Origin: Paraburkholderia translucens
GTDB taxonomy: Bacteria > Pseudomonadota > Gammaproteobacteria > Burkholderiales > Burkholderiaceae
Assembly: GCF_020881035.1 (NCBI RefSeq)
Contig: NZ_JAJITC010000009.1
Span: 224,346 to 288,345, forward strand
DNA length: 64,000 nucleotides
Direction of reading: 5' to 3'
Within the stretch, counting starts at the first letter, position 1; the number at the start of each line of letters is the position of its first letter. The notes under the pieces are model-generated. The model made no database searches and was not told the DNA's origin. It was given only the letters and a program-made list of their open reading frames with translations. Both the position numbers and the translations under genes were made by a program. Shown here one piece after another: positions 35,153 to 43,746 of this stretch.

Positions 35153-35347
35153 TGGGGAAACTCTCCTCGGCGGTGGCGGAACGGCCATTCTCCCAGCTTC
35201 GCCAATGCATTGGAACGGCGCCTGCGCGAAGCCTCATCGCCGTCGTGGACAGCGGGAACCGGCAGCGCAAAATAAAAACGGCGCAACCCGGCGGATGAGC
35301 CGGCGTTACACCGTCGAGGTTCTCGCGCGCCTCATGCGCGCCCGCGC

Positions 35348-35650
35348 TTAGCGGCGATAGTAAGGATGCCCGTAGTACCCGCGATAACCGTGGTAGTAGC
35401 CACGGTAATAAGGATGGCCATACCCGTAGTAGCCGCCCACCACGACCGGAACCGGCGCATAAACCGGCGGGGGCGGCGCGTAGTAGACCGGCGGCGGCGA
35501 GTAGTAGACCGGCGGCGGCGCCGCATACACCGGATAAGCCGGCGCGATTGGCACCCCAAGGCCGATACCGACGGAAACACCTGCCTCAGCGGCCCCGGCA
35601 AGTCCCAGGCCGAGGGCGGCTGCAACGACAAACGGAACGATCTTTTTCAC
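35348..35650 (-). CDS. small secreted Pro/Tyr/Gly-rich protein
   Basis: 100 aa from a GTG start with GGAG 7 bases upstream. Signal peptide KKIVPFVVAAALGLGLAGAAEA, then GVSVGIGLGVPIAPAYP. The mature part consists of Pro-Tyr blocks (PPPVYYSPPPVYYAPPPP) and a C-terminal Gly/Tyr/His/Arg region (GYYGYGHPYYRGYYHG). Such proteins are common in Burkholderiaceae and probably lie in the envelope; the function is unknown. The His/Tyr-rich tail could bind metal or stick to surfaces, but that is speculation. Confidence 0.75.
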   Translation of the reverse strand: MKKIVPFVVAAALGLGLAGAAEAGVSVGIGLGVPIAPAYPVYAAPPPVYYSPPPVYYAPPPPVYAPVPVVVGGYYGYGHPYYRGYYHGYRGYYGHPYYRR

Positions 35651-35980
35651 TTCTGCTCTCCTCGAGCGGCCTTGCAGGTCGCCCACTGCGCATGCCGCGC
35701 ATGCTGATGCACCAATGTATCTAAAACGCCCCAGCCGAACTGTTCGCATTTGTTGCAAATTGCAATGAGCCACGGGAAGCGGTTTGCCAGTCGCCGCGCG
35801 GGCGCATCTGCGGCGGCGCCGAGGCGAGGATGAAATGGGCCGGGAATCAAGGGGTTGCACGCGACTGACGGGACACGCGCCACAGTTCTGACCGAACGCG
35901 CTTGTCGGCGTTCGCACATCGGTAATCTTTAATTACAAATTCGCTTCAATCCTGACAGCAGGAAGGAATTTCACAAAAAC
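35651..35980. other. intergenic region
   Basis: 330 bases upstream of the secreted Pro/Tyr-rich protein, presumably holding its promoter. No gene recognised; the AT-rich part near 35920-35980 leads into the terminator of the next gene. Confidence 0.45.
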
Positions 35981-36013
35981 AAATGCCCGGCCAATTTCTT
36001 GAGCCGGGCATTT
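35981..36013 (-). terminator. terminator of the 53-aa gene
   Basis: AAATGCCCGGC / GCCGGGCATTT with an 11-base loop; on the minus strand it is followed by a T-rich tract (TTTGTTTTTG). It lies 23 bases past the stop of the gene at 36036-36197. Confidence 0.85.
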
Positions 36014-36035
36014 CTTGACTGCGAAGACCGTGCGC

Positions 36036-36197
36036 CTAGCCGACCTTCACATACACGAATTCGCGGGACACGTTCGGCGGCACGTACGCGCCGCTGATCT
36101 GCACGCGCGGCGTCAGGCGCTTCTTCTGATCCCACCAGCGGCGCCGCTGGGCGTGTGTCAGGAACCGCAAGTGCTTTCGGTACGAAAAAATGCTCAT
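36036..36197 (-). CDS. small basic hypothetical protein (53 aa)
   Basis: MSIFSYRKHLRFLTHAQRRR, then WWDQKKRLTPRVQISGAY and VPPNVSREFVYVKVG. The ATG has GGGAGG 6 bases upstream and the gene has its own terminator, so it is likely real despite its size. It is strongly basic with two adjacent Trp, as in small ribosome- or nucleic-acid-associated proteins; no family was recognised. Confidence 0.6.
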   Translation of the reverse strand: MSIFSYRKHLRFLTHAQRRRWWDQKKRLTPRVQISGAYVPPNVSREFVYVKVG

Positions 36198-36472
36198 CTC
36201 GACCCTCCCGAATTTCTGACTGCGAACGAAGTACGGAACTGCAACTGCCAAACCGGCTCGTCGACCGCTGATTCCTGTCACTCACGATTGTGATCAGTTT
36301 CCACACCCGCGAGCGTCGCGCCACCCGATGACCGATCGCGGCTGCCATATCGCCCGCAAACTCATCCGACGACAGCTGTCGGACCATGCAAGGGCCGGAT
36401 CGCGCCGACGCTGCGCCGGATGCGCGATACTGCTGCTTTACCGTTCACACGACCCGTCCGGAGCAGGCGACC

Positions 36473-37408
36473 ATGTCCAAGTCTTCCTTGCCGCGCGTCG
36501 GCTTCATCGGCGCGGGGCGGCTCGCTCGCTGCCTCGCGCTCGCGTTCGCGCGCGCCGGCTATCCGGTCGCCGCGGTGGCGAGCCGCTCGGCCGGTTCCGC
36601 GCGCCGGCTCGCTGCCCAGATCGAACGCTGCGCGGCCTGCGACGATCCGCAACAAGTCGTCGACGCCGCCGATATCGTTTTTTTAGCCGTTCCCGACGAC
36701 AGCATCGGTACGACAGCGCACACTCTTCGGTTCGCCAGCGACGCGGCGAGCGGCCACGGCAAAGCGCTCGTGCACTGCAGTGGCGCATCCCCGGTCGAGC
36801 TGCTCGCGCCGGCGCGCGATCAGGGCGCGGCGATCGGCGGCTTTCATCCACTCTATCTGTTTAGCGGCGAGCTTGCCGATCTCGACCGCATCTCCGGTTG
36901 CTCGGTGACGATCGAGGCCGAAGGTGCGCTGAAAGAGACGCTGACCGCGCTCGCCCTCGCCCTGCGCTGCCATCCGCTGTCCATTCCGCCGGGCGGCCGC
37001 ATGCTGTATCACGCCGCCGCTCATTACGCGGCGAGCTTCGCGCTATGCAGCCTCGCCGAATGCGTCGCGTTGTGGCGCACGCTCGGCCTCGCCGAAGACG
37101 ACGCGCTGCGCGCGCTGCTGCCGATGCTCTCCGGCACGATCGAAACCGCGCGCGACAAGGGTCTGCCCGATGCGCTGGCAGGCCCGGTTTCGCGCGGCGA
37201 TGCGGGCGTCGTGGAGAAGCAGCTCGCGCTGCTCGAGGGGTTCGGCGGCGACCACGCCACGCTGTATGGTCTGCTGACGCGCCGCGCGGTCAACCTCGCC
37301 CGGAGACGCGCAACGCCCCCCGCGGCGATTGAAGCGATCTCCGAAGCTGTGGAAGAATCGCTGGGCCGCTCGCTGAATCAGGCCGCGGCAGGTGCAAGCG
37401 TCAAGTAA
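36473..37408 (+). CDS. Rossmann-like and DUF2520 domain protein
   Basis: 311 aa from MSKSSLPRVGFIGAGRLARC. The N-terminal NAD(P)-binding Rossmann domain (~1-130) has GFIGAGRLARCLALAFARAG and DIVFLAVPDDSI. The C-terminal helical DUF2520 domain (~140-290) has GAAIGGFHPLYLFSG and LYHAAAHYAASFALCSLAE. The pair resembles 6-phosphogluconate/pyrroline-5-carboxylate-type reductases; substrate unknown. It is followed 95 bases later by the EthD gene. Confidence 0.85.
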   Translation: MSKSSLPRVGFIGAGRLARCLALAFARAGYPVAAVASRSAGSARRLAAQIERCAACDDPQQVVDAADIVFLAVPDDSIGTTAHTLRFASDAASGHGKALVHCSGASPVELLAPARDQGAAIGGFHPLYLFSGELADLDRISGCSVTIEAEGALKETLTALALALRCHPLSIPPGGRMLYHAAAHYAASFALCSLAECVALWRTLGLAEDDALRALLPMLSGTIETARDKGLPDALAGPVSRGDAGVVEKQLALLEGFGGDHATLYGLLTRRAVNLARRRATPPAAIEAISEAVEESLGRSLNQAAAGASVK

Positions 37409-37503
37409 GCCGTGATAATGTGACGTCCGGCGCGAGAGCGAAGCCCTCGCGAAACGCGCAGCCACCTGCGCCGCGCTTCGGGATCAACAGACGAGAACGC
37501 ATA

Positions 37504-37824
37504 ATGATCAAGGTCAGCATCCTCTATCCGTACCGGGAAAACGGCCGCTTCGACATGGACTACTACTGCACGACCCACATGCCGCTCGCGGCGAAGCTGT
37601 TCGGGCCGGCGCTGAAGGGCTGGTCGGTCGACGCAGGCCTCAACGGAGGGCCGCCCGGCACGCCGCCGCCGTACGTGGCCGCGGGTCACTTTCTGTTCGA
37701 TAGCGCGGACGACTTCTATCAAGTGTTCAAGCCCGCGTCCGAGCAACTGCTGGCCGACATCCCGAACTACACCGACGGCGGCAACGGCACGATCCTCATT
37801 AGCGAGATCAGAATTTCCGTGTGA
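37504..37824 (+). CDS. EthD family protein
   Basis: 106 aa, dimeric alpha/beta-barrel type. MIKVSILYPYRENGRFDMDY then YYCTTHMPLAAKLFGPALKG is the EthD pattern. Members are often linked to ether or aromatic degradation, but many are stand-alone with unknown role. Start chosen at the ATG preceding IKVSILYP. Confidence 0.85.
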   Translation: MIKVSILYPYRENGRFDMDYYCTTHMPLAAKLFGPALKGWSVDAGLNGGPPGTPPPYVAAGHFLFDSADDFYQVFKPASEQLLADIPNYTDGGNGTILISEIRISV

Positions 37825-37983
37825 TGCCGGACAGACAGCCATCGGGCCGCGGCGCGCAATGACGCCGAACCCAGCTGGCTGGCTAACCGGGTAACTCCAG
37901 CAAACCGCCGGCGCGCACTGATCGGGCGACGCCGGCAGCCCGCGGCCGGCCGGCGGCCGTCATCAGAAGCATAAGGACACGAG

Positions 37984-38547
37984 ATGTTTGGCGATATCGC
38001 CCGTTTTCTGCTCAATACCGTTTTCACGCTGTTCGGCGCTGCGCTGCTGTTGCGCGCATGGCTGCAGGTCGTGCGCCTGCCGCCGTACAACCCGGTCTCG
38101 AACGCCGTGCTGCAGGCCACCAACTGGATCGTGCTGCCGCTGCGGCGCATCCTGCCGAGCACGCGCAACATCGACTGGGCGAGCGTGGCCGCGACGCTGA
38201 TCGCCGCGATTATCTACGTGGTGCTAATGATCGTCCTCACCGGCGCCGATCCGCTGACGCTCGTGCCGACGCTGCTGATCGTCGCGGTGCTGACCGCGAT
38301 CAAATGGGCGCTCAATCTGATCATCTGGATGACGATCCTGATGGCGCTGCTGTCGTGGCTCAATCCGCGTTCACCGGCGATGCCGATTCTCTATCAGCTG
38401 ACCGCCCCGTTCCTGAATCCGCTGCGCCGGGTGCTGCCGAAATTCGGCGGCATCGATCTGTCGCCGATCCTGCTGTTCGTGATCGTGCAGGTGCTGCAGA
38501 TGGTCGTCACGCGCGCGGCGGTTCAGCTGACTTATTTTGTGATCTGA
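37984..38547 (+). CDS. YggT family membrane protein
   Basis: 187 aa integral membrane protein with two copies of the YggT module: helices at ~1-25 (IARFLLNTVFTLFGAALLLRAWLQ) followed by NPVSNAVLQATNWIVLPLRRILP, then helices at ~65-125 and a second module LSWLNPRSPAMPILYQLTAPFLNPLRRVLP. Homologues are linked to osmotic tolerance and to cell division or SepF-type factors in other bacteria. The start has AAGGACACGAG upstream. Confidence 0.9.
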   Translation: MFGDIARFLLNTVFTLFGAALLLRAWLQVVRLPPYNPVSNAVLQATNWIVLPLRRILPSTRNIDWASVAATLIAAIIYVVLMIVLTGADPLTLVPTLLIVAVLTAIKWALNLIIWMTILMALLSWLNPRSPAMPILYQLTAPFLNPLRRVLPKFGGIDLSPILLFVIVQVLQMVVTRAAVQLTYFVI

Positions 38548-38635
38548 GCTGATGCCACAGGTGGCTGGGAGGACGCGCAGCGGTCAGCCGCGCGTCGCGC
38601 CCGCTACGCCGCCGATTGCGAGAGCATGCGGCGAA

Positions 38636-40270
38636 TCAGAACGTACTCCGCTCGCTATCCGCGGCCGACGCCACGCGCTCGCGCGCAGGCGCGGTCATCG
38701 CAAAACTGCGGCTCTCCTCTGTCCGGAACACCGACACCGTCTCCTTCATTTTGCGCGCCTGTGCTTCTAGTGATTGCGCGGCCGCCGCGGCCTCTTCGAC
38801 GAGCGCCGCGTTCTGCTGCGTGGTCTCGTCCATCTGCGTGACGGCCTGTCCCACCTGGTGAATGCTGCGGTTCTGCTCCTCGGAGGCCGTCGCGATTTCG
38901 CCGACGATATCCGACACGCGATGGATCGCGTCCTTGATATCCGCCATCGTCGCGCTGACTTCGGCCGCCTGCTGCGTACCGCCCTCGATGATCGCGACCG
39001 ACGTCGTGATCATCTCCTTGATTTCCTTGGCCGCACTGGCCGAGCGCTGCGCGAGGTTGCGCACTTCGCTCGCGACCACCGCGAAGCCGCGTCCCTGCTC
39101 GCCCGCGCGCGCGGCCTCGACCGCCGCGTTCAAGGCAAGAATATTGGTCTGGAACGCGATGCCCTCGATTACGCCGGTGATCTCCGAGATCTTCGTCGAG
39201 CTGCCGCTGATCTCGCCGATGGTCCGCACCATCCCCTCGACAGCGGTGTTGCCGGCACTCGCGATTTGCGCCGCCTGGGTGGCGAGCGCGCTCGCGTTGC
39301 GCGCGTTGTCGCTGTTGCGGCTGACCGTCTGTGTCAACTCCGACATGCTCGCAGTGGTCTGTTCGAGCGACGCGGCCTGCCCTTCGGTTCGCGCGGACAG
39401 ATCGATGTTGCCGCTCGCAATCTGTTGTGAAGCGATGCTGACCGAGTCGGCGCTTTCGCGGATCGAGCCGAGCGCCGTCGCGAGACGTCGCTGCATGTTC
39501 GCGACCGCGCGCACGATGCTGCGCTCATCAGTGCTCTCCGTATGCAGGCGCTGACTCAGGTCGCCGCCCGCGATCCGCTCGACGATCTTCGCGACTTCGG
39601 CCGGTTCGCCGCCGATCTGCCGCACGACCGCGCGCGTCAACAGCAGCCCGAGACCGATCGCAATCGCAACGCCGACGACCGCACAACTGCCGATCCACCA
39701 CGTCATCGAGCGCACCATTTCGACGCCGTTCGCGACGCGCTGTCTGGCCAGTTCGTCGCGTACGTCCGACAGCTTGATCATCAGTGTGCGCAGCTTGACG
39801 TGCAGCGGGTCGGTGGTCGATTTGAGCTCGGCGAGCGCGCCGGTCTGGTCGCCCTGGTCGGCAAGCGCCATCACCTTCGCGACCGAAGTCATATAGGCCG
39901 GATAGGCGGCGTCGAAGTCGCCCAGCAATTGCTTCTGCGCCTCGGTGGTCGCGTGCTTGCGCTCGTAGTCGAACGCCGACAGGATCGCCGCCTCACCGCC
40001 GTGGTTCAGGCGCACCGTATCGGCGCGGCCGGCCGCCTCCGGATTCAGGATGTACGAATAGAGGCGGCGGAAGTGCGAGGCCGCCTGCCACGCTGCGGTG
40101 CCGTCGTCGCGCACCGGCACGAATTCACGTTCGTACATTTCGGTTTGCATCGACGCGACTTCGCGCAGCTTGAGCACGCCGACCGTGCCGACGATAGCCG
40201 TCACGAACGCGCACAGCATCAACGAGCCGACAAGCTTCTGGCTCAGCTTCAGATTTGAAAACCACTGCAT
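38636..40270 (-). CDS. methyl-accepting chemotaxis protein
   Basis: 544 aa transmembrane chemoreceptor. TM1 at ~11-31 and TM2 at ~190-212 bracket a four-helix periplasmic sensor (~32-190; Tar-like, ligand unknown). A HAMP domain (~213-268) and the MA signalling domain (~270-520) follow, with the invariant tip GIAFQTNILALNAAVEAARA, then GEQGRGFAVVASEVRNLAQR. Glu/Gln methylation-type sites are present in the flanking helices. There is no NWETF-type CheR docking peptide at the C-terminus. It is the last gene before the tRNA-Gly island. Confidence 0.93.
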   Translation of the reverse strand: MQWFSNLKLSQKLVGSLMLCAFVTAIVGTVGVLKLREVASMQTEMYEREFVPVRDDGTAAWQAASHFRRLYSYILNPEAAGRADTVRLNHGGEAAILSAFDYERKHATTEAQKQLLGDFDAAYPAYMTSVAKVMALADQGDQTGALAELKSTTDPLHVKLRTLMIKLSDVRDELARQRVANGVEMVRSMTWWIGSCAVVGVAIAIGLGLLLTRAVVRQIGGEPAEVAKIVERIAGGDLSQRLHTESTDERSIVRAVANMQRRLATALGSIRESADSVSIASQQIASGNIDLSARTEGQAASLEQTTASMSELTQTVSRNSDNARNASALATQAAQIASAGNTAVEGMVRTIGEISGSSTKISEITGVIEGIAFQTNILALNAAVEAARAGEQGRGFAVVASEVRNLAQRSASAAKEIKEMITTSVAIIEGGTQQAAEVSATMADIKDAIHRVSDIVGEIATASEEQNRSIHQVGQAVTQMDETTQQNAALVEEAAAAAQSLEAQARKMKETVSVFRTEESRSFAMTAPARERVASAADSERSTF

Positions 40271-40501
40271 GTTGGGAAATTCTCTTGATCGGGAGGAGGA
40301 TCGCCGGGTCCGCGTCGGCTCCGGTTGCGAAAGCGCGCGGTGTTAGGCACCACCGGGATATCGGCAGACGAACACGGAATCTGGAGGCTTAGCGAACCCG
40401 GCAACGCGCTCCGACAAGCTCACCTGGACAGATAGCCGTTCCGACGCCGGCATCCGCACCATACCCCTGCCCAAACGGCCCAAAAGCCTGTAAAATCGTG
40501 C

Positions 40502-40546
40502 GTTCCGCGGGCGTCGTATAATGGTAATACCCTAGCTTCCCAAGCT
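40502..40546 (+). repeat. left 45-bp direct repeat: 5' half of tRNA-Gly (CCC)
   Basis: Identical to 44768-44812. It contains 5 bases of leader and the first 40 bases of tRNA-Gly, through the anticodon loop to AAGCT; after that the sequence departs (GCAACGG instead of AGAGCCG). A TGTAAAAT -10 lies just upstream of both copies. It marks the left edge of the island, read as an attachment-site duplicate. Confidence 0.92.
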
Positions 40547-40987
40547 GCAACGGCTTGAGCAAACCCACTATTCATGCGGGTTTTGGAGGTGGTTTCCCAG
40601 CATGCACCATTGAAAACTACGCGTCACGCGGGTTTGAAGGCGACGCCAGTTTTCACCCCAACACAGACCCCAAAAAGCTGCTGATCTAGCGGTCACAATT
40701 CGTGCGCCGCTGCCCAGCGAACTCGTAGTGCCGCCCCACCGTACAACCATCCCATCGGCTCCCAGTACGCCGCCTCAGCGGATCGCGGCTTATCGTTTTT
40801 CCGACGCTGCGCACTACTACAACATTCGTGACGCGCACTTATACAATCTAAATACCGGCTTGCGTGCGATCGCATCAGACAGCATTACGCGGGACCTGCC
40901 TGCGACATTCGGAGCGACATGAGGTGTTTGACACTCAAGACGCTGCGAATACAATGCTGTCATACAATTCGTCCGGGGACTTTCATC
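40547..40987. other. left end of the tRNA-Gly island without genes
   Basis: 441 bases. The half tRNA is followed by AAACCC (40561-40566) and GGGTTTT (40578-40584), a weak hairpin with T-run that could end a short transcript. The rest holds no recognisable gene; the promoter of the winged-helix/HEPN pair should lie at its right side. Confidence 0.45.
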
Positions 40988-41524
40988 ATGAGCGAAGAGG
41001 CAGCAAAGGAATTCAGCGCAATCAAAACCGTACATGACGCGCTAGAGCCGCTGGACGAAGAAGCGAGAGCCCGCGTCCTGACCTACATCACGAGCCTGCT
41101 AGGCATTGACGCGAAGGTCACAAGCAGGAGCGGTGCAACGCTCGTCGACACCGAGACCGCCGACGAGGCAGCAGCAGAGATGGCCGCCGACGAGGCAGCT
41201 ATGGAAGCACCGACCTTCTCTACCTTCGCGGAACTTTACGCGGCCACTAGCCCAAAAAACAACGGTGAGAGGGCGCTTGTCGTTGGCTACTGGTTACAGG
41301 TATGCCAAGGGGCAGAGAATTTCACGGCCGCCTCGGCAAACAAAGAGTTAACTCATCTCGGACACAAGGTCGCGAACATTACCGACGCAATCGACTCGAT
41401 GAAGAACCAGAAGCCGATGCTCATCCTGCAGCTCAAGAAAAGCGGGAACAGTCGTCAGGCCCGTAAGCTGTATAAGGTAAGTCACGAGGGAGTTAAGCGC
41501 GTCGAGGGGATGATTGGTGGATGA
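40988..41524 (+). CDS. winged-helix-like protein, partner of the HEPN protein
   Basis: 178 aa from MSEEAAKEFSAIKTVHDALE. Residues ~1-40 are helical (HDALEPLDEEARARVLTYIT), ~50-75 are an acidic/Ala-rich linker (ETADEAAAEMAADEAAME), and ~85-178 look like a winged-helix or DNA-binding-like domain: NGERALVVGYWLQVCQGAEN, TAASANKELTHLGHKV and a basic tail KKSGNSRQARKLYKVSHEG. It overlaps the next gene by 8 bases. No enzyme motif seen. It could be the antitoxin or sensor of a two-gene system; not recognised as a named family. Confidence 0.7.
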   Translation: MSEEAAKEFSAIKTVHDALEPLDEEARARVLTYITSLLGIDAKVTSRSGATLVDTETADEAAAEMAADEAAMEAPTFSTFAELYAATSPKNNGERALVVGYWLQVCQGAENFTAASANKELTHLGHKVANITDAIDSMKNQKPMLILQLKKSGNSRQARKLYKVSHEGVKRVEGMIGG

Positions 41525-42260
41525 GGCGCGACTCACCGCTGCGCTGTCCGGCCTCATCGGTCCAACTTTGGCCGCTGACCTAGTGGCCGACCTTATGAAG
41601 ATCAGGCGGGATTGCGCCACGAGGACCCTTGAGAGGGCTGCGCCGGGTAAGTTTGTCGAGACATTCGTGCAGTGCCTTCAGCTCATCGACACTGGGACTT
41701 ATGACGCGAAGCCAAGTGTCGATGACTATCTCGGCAAGAAGGTCGAGAACACTGCGCTTCCCGAAGGATTGCGGATATGCGCAGCGCGAGTCGCGCGTGC
41801 CATGTACACCTTCCGAAACAAGCGAAATATCGCCCATAAGAATGACGTCGACGCGAACACACACGACTTGGCATTCACTCATCAAGGTGCAGCTTGGGCA
41901 ACCGCCGAGCTTCTAAGGCACGCGACGGGCATATCAATGCAGGAGGCCGGCGCGTTGATCGAGCTTGTGCAAGCGCCCGTGGGGACGCTCGTTGAAGAAA
42001 TAGACGGTACGAGGCTGATCCACGCGGACGTCCCGGTCCGAACCGAGTTGCTGTTCCTTCTGCACAGTCACTATCCCGACGCCGTTCCCGTAGATGCAGT
42101 GCTGAGGAGTCTGAGTCGACGGAGCGCTGGCACTGTCCGTAACCGCTTGCGAGACCTGCACGCGGAGAAACTCACGCACGGCAACCCGAAGTCGGGCTAC
42201 CGGCTTACGCAAGCAGGCCATGCAGCGGCCGTTGTGGAGATAAAGAACCTGTCGGTTTAA
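41517..42260 (+). CDS. HEPN-like protein with C-terminal winged helix, putative RNase toxin or defence effector
   Basis: 247 aa from GTG 41517, which has GAGGGG 7 bases upstream; TTG 41514 is an alternative. Residues ~1-140 are helical and contain FRNKRNIAHKNDVD, which has the HEPN ribonuclease signature R-N-x5-H (about R100/H107). Residues ~165-247 are a winged-helix-like domain (RTELLFLLHSHYPDAVPVDA, TVRNRLRDLHAEKLTHGNPK, GYRLTQAGHAA). Translationally coupled to the preceding gene. HEPN proteins are common effectors in abortive infection and toxin-antitoxin systems; this specific pairing I do not recognise. The RNase role is inferred from one motif. Confidence 0.65.
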   Translation: MDEARLTAALSGLIGPTLAADLVADLMKIRRDCATRTLERAAPGKFVETFVQCLQLIDTGTYDAKPSVDDYLGKKVENTALPEGLRICAARVARAMYTFRNKRNIAHKNDVDANTHDLAFTHQGAAWATAELLRHATGISMQEAGALIELVQAPVGTLVEEIDGTRLIHADVPVRTELLFLLHSHYPDAVPVDAVLRSLSRRSAGTVRNRLRDLHAEKLTHGNPKSGYRLTQAGHAAAVVEIKNLSV

Positions 42261-42293
42261 CCCGAAAAGCGCTGAGAGCGATCGAATGCTCGA

Positions 42294-42329
42294 GTCTCCG
42301 AACGGCTCCTTACGGAGCCGTTCGGAGAC
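42294..42329. repeat. long perfect hairpin after the HEPN gene
   Basis: GTCTCCGAACGGCTCC / GGAGCCGTTCGGAGAC, a 16-bp perfect stem with a TTAC loop, 34 bases after the HEPN stop. No T-run follows on either side, so it is either an atypical terminator or a structural/recombination site of the island. Confidence 0.8.
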
Positions 42330-42350
42330 GAGAAGCAGCACCGCGACAAG

Positions 42351-42440
42351 TTACTTGCTGCCCATCGGCTCGTGCATGTCCTTGATCATCTGGTAATAGA
42401 TACCCGCCTGATCTAACGGGGTTTTCCTCGTTAGTTTCGC
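42351..42440 (-). pseudogene. fragment related to the 3' end of the gene at 43747-44061
   Basis: On the minus strand it ends DQAGIYYQMIKDMHEPMGSK-stop, against TKAGASTYYQLIKDKHEPQG in the intact gene. Upstream in the same frame the similarity stops, with no start codon or ribosome binding site clear. Read as a truncated paralogue, a trace of module duplication inside the island. Confidence 0.55.
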
Positions 42441-42525
42441 CCACTTCACGTACCAGAGGAAAGCTGCCAAACTTCTCGCCGGATCAGCACCGCCACATCC
42501 AAAAAACCGCCAGCCAATCGGGGAA

Positions 42526-43512
42526 ATGCAAATGCCAGAACAAGATAGTGAAAATCACAACATTCCAGCCTCACCTCTCGTGGGCGATCTCCTTGGATTT
42601 GCAAAAGGTTCTGAAAAAATAATCGATGCTATCCAAAAGGCATGCGGAGCAATTTACAGACCTTACGGCATCCGCAGAGAGGCAGACGCGGAGGCCTACA
42701 AAATCAATACGATTGAGAATGCAAAATTAAACGCCAAATCCAGAGGCATTATTGATTCCGCCCGCGCAAAATCTGAAGCGAAATTAATCGACTTCAACGC
42801 AAAATTGTCGATTGATGAACGCGCCGAACTGCGAGAGCAACACAAGAAGTTGAGAAAGCAGGAAAATCTCGACGCTTGCATTCAGGAAGCCCTATCCAAC
42901 TCTTCAGATACGGATATTGCGAGCGACCCTATTGATCCAGATTGGATGGATAAATGGATCGAGCATGCCGAGCGAGCAAACTCAGAACTCATGCAAACCC
43001 TATGGGGAAAGATATTGGCAGGGGAAACTCGAAAAGCCGGGGCCTTCTCCCAAAAATCTCTTTCCACACTAAGCGGGATATCACAGGCAGAAGCTGAATT
43101 ATTTCAAATCGCCTGCAATCTAGCCAGCAATTACTATGGCAATAAAATTATAATAACCGGATCACACAAAAGATCGTTTTGGGCACAAATTTTTACCAAT
43201 CCCGAAAAAGAAATCAGTCTTAATGAATTCGGATTAAGCTTATCCGACATTATGAGCCTCCGTAACGTCGGATTAATTTTCGATGATAAATTTTCGATTG
43301 GTGATTTCCATAAAGGAATCACTGCCGCACTCTCTTACCACGGCACGGAAATAAATTTCGTAGCGAAGCGCGGAAAACCATCCCTTTACGGCTATAAATT
43401 CACACAAGTTGGAAGTGAGCTCTCTACGCTCACGACTTCAGTGTCCAACCCAGCTTTCGAACAAGCCATGAGTAAAGCGCTCACTCGAGGATTTCGCATA
43501 GTGAATGATTGA
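42526..43512 (+). CDS. DUF2806 family protein
   Basis: 328 aa, ATG 42526 (42532 also possible). Clearly AT-richer than the core. An N-terminal segment with LLGFAKGSEKIIDAIQKACG, a long charged helical/coiled-coil region (~45-105, KSEAKLIDFNAKLSIDERAE), then the DUF2806 core DPDWMDKWIEHAERANSELM followed by QTLWGKILAGETRKAGAFSQ and KSLSTLSGISQAEAELFQIA. The C-terminal third holds a LxxxGLI-type segment. Function unknown. Its place on an island next to a HEPN pair suggests defence, which is inference. Confidence 0.7.
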   Translation: MQMPEQDSENHNIPASPLVGDLLGFAKGSEKIIDAIQKACGAIYRPYGIRREADAEAYKINTIENAKLNAKSRGIIDSARAKSEAKLIDFNAKLSIDERAELREQHKKLRKQENLDACIQEALSNSSDTDIASDPIDPDWMDKWIEHAERANSELMQTLWGKILAGETRKAGAFSQKSLSTLSGISQAEAELFQIACNLASNYYGNKIIITGSHKRSFWAQIFTNPEKEISLNEFGLSLSDIMSLRNVGLIFDDKFSIGDFHKGITAALSYHGTEINFVAKRGKPSLYGYKFTQVGSELSTLTTSVSNPAFEQAMSKALTRGFRIVND

Positions 43513-43746
43513 TAGCGGGGCCATCTAGCATTTATCGAGCACGCTGATCCAACCTATTCACTCGGTTGTCGTTCAGATATTACGGAGCGTTCGCCATGTT
43601 GCGCAGGCGACCTAGCTTGACTCCCGTTTTAGCGAAGTTACAGGTCACGGTGTCCAGGCCGGCGCGCGCGCGACCAGAGTGTCCGAGCAGCCCGTCGATT
43701 GCTGACATCGGCACTCGCGGTGCGGGCTGCCAAGACGCCGAAGCGT

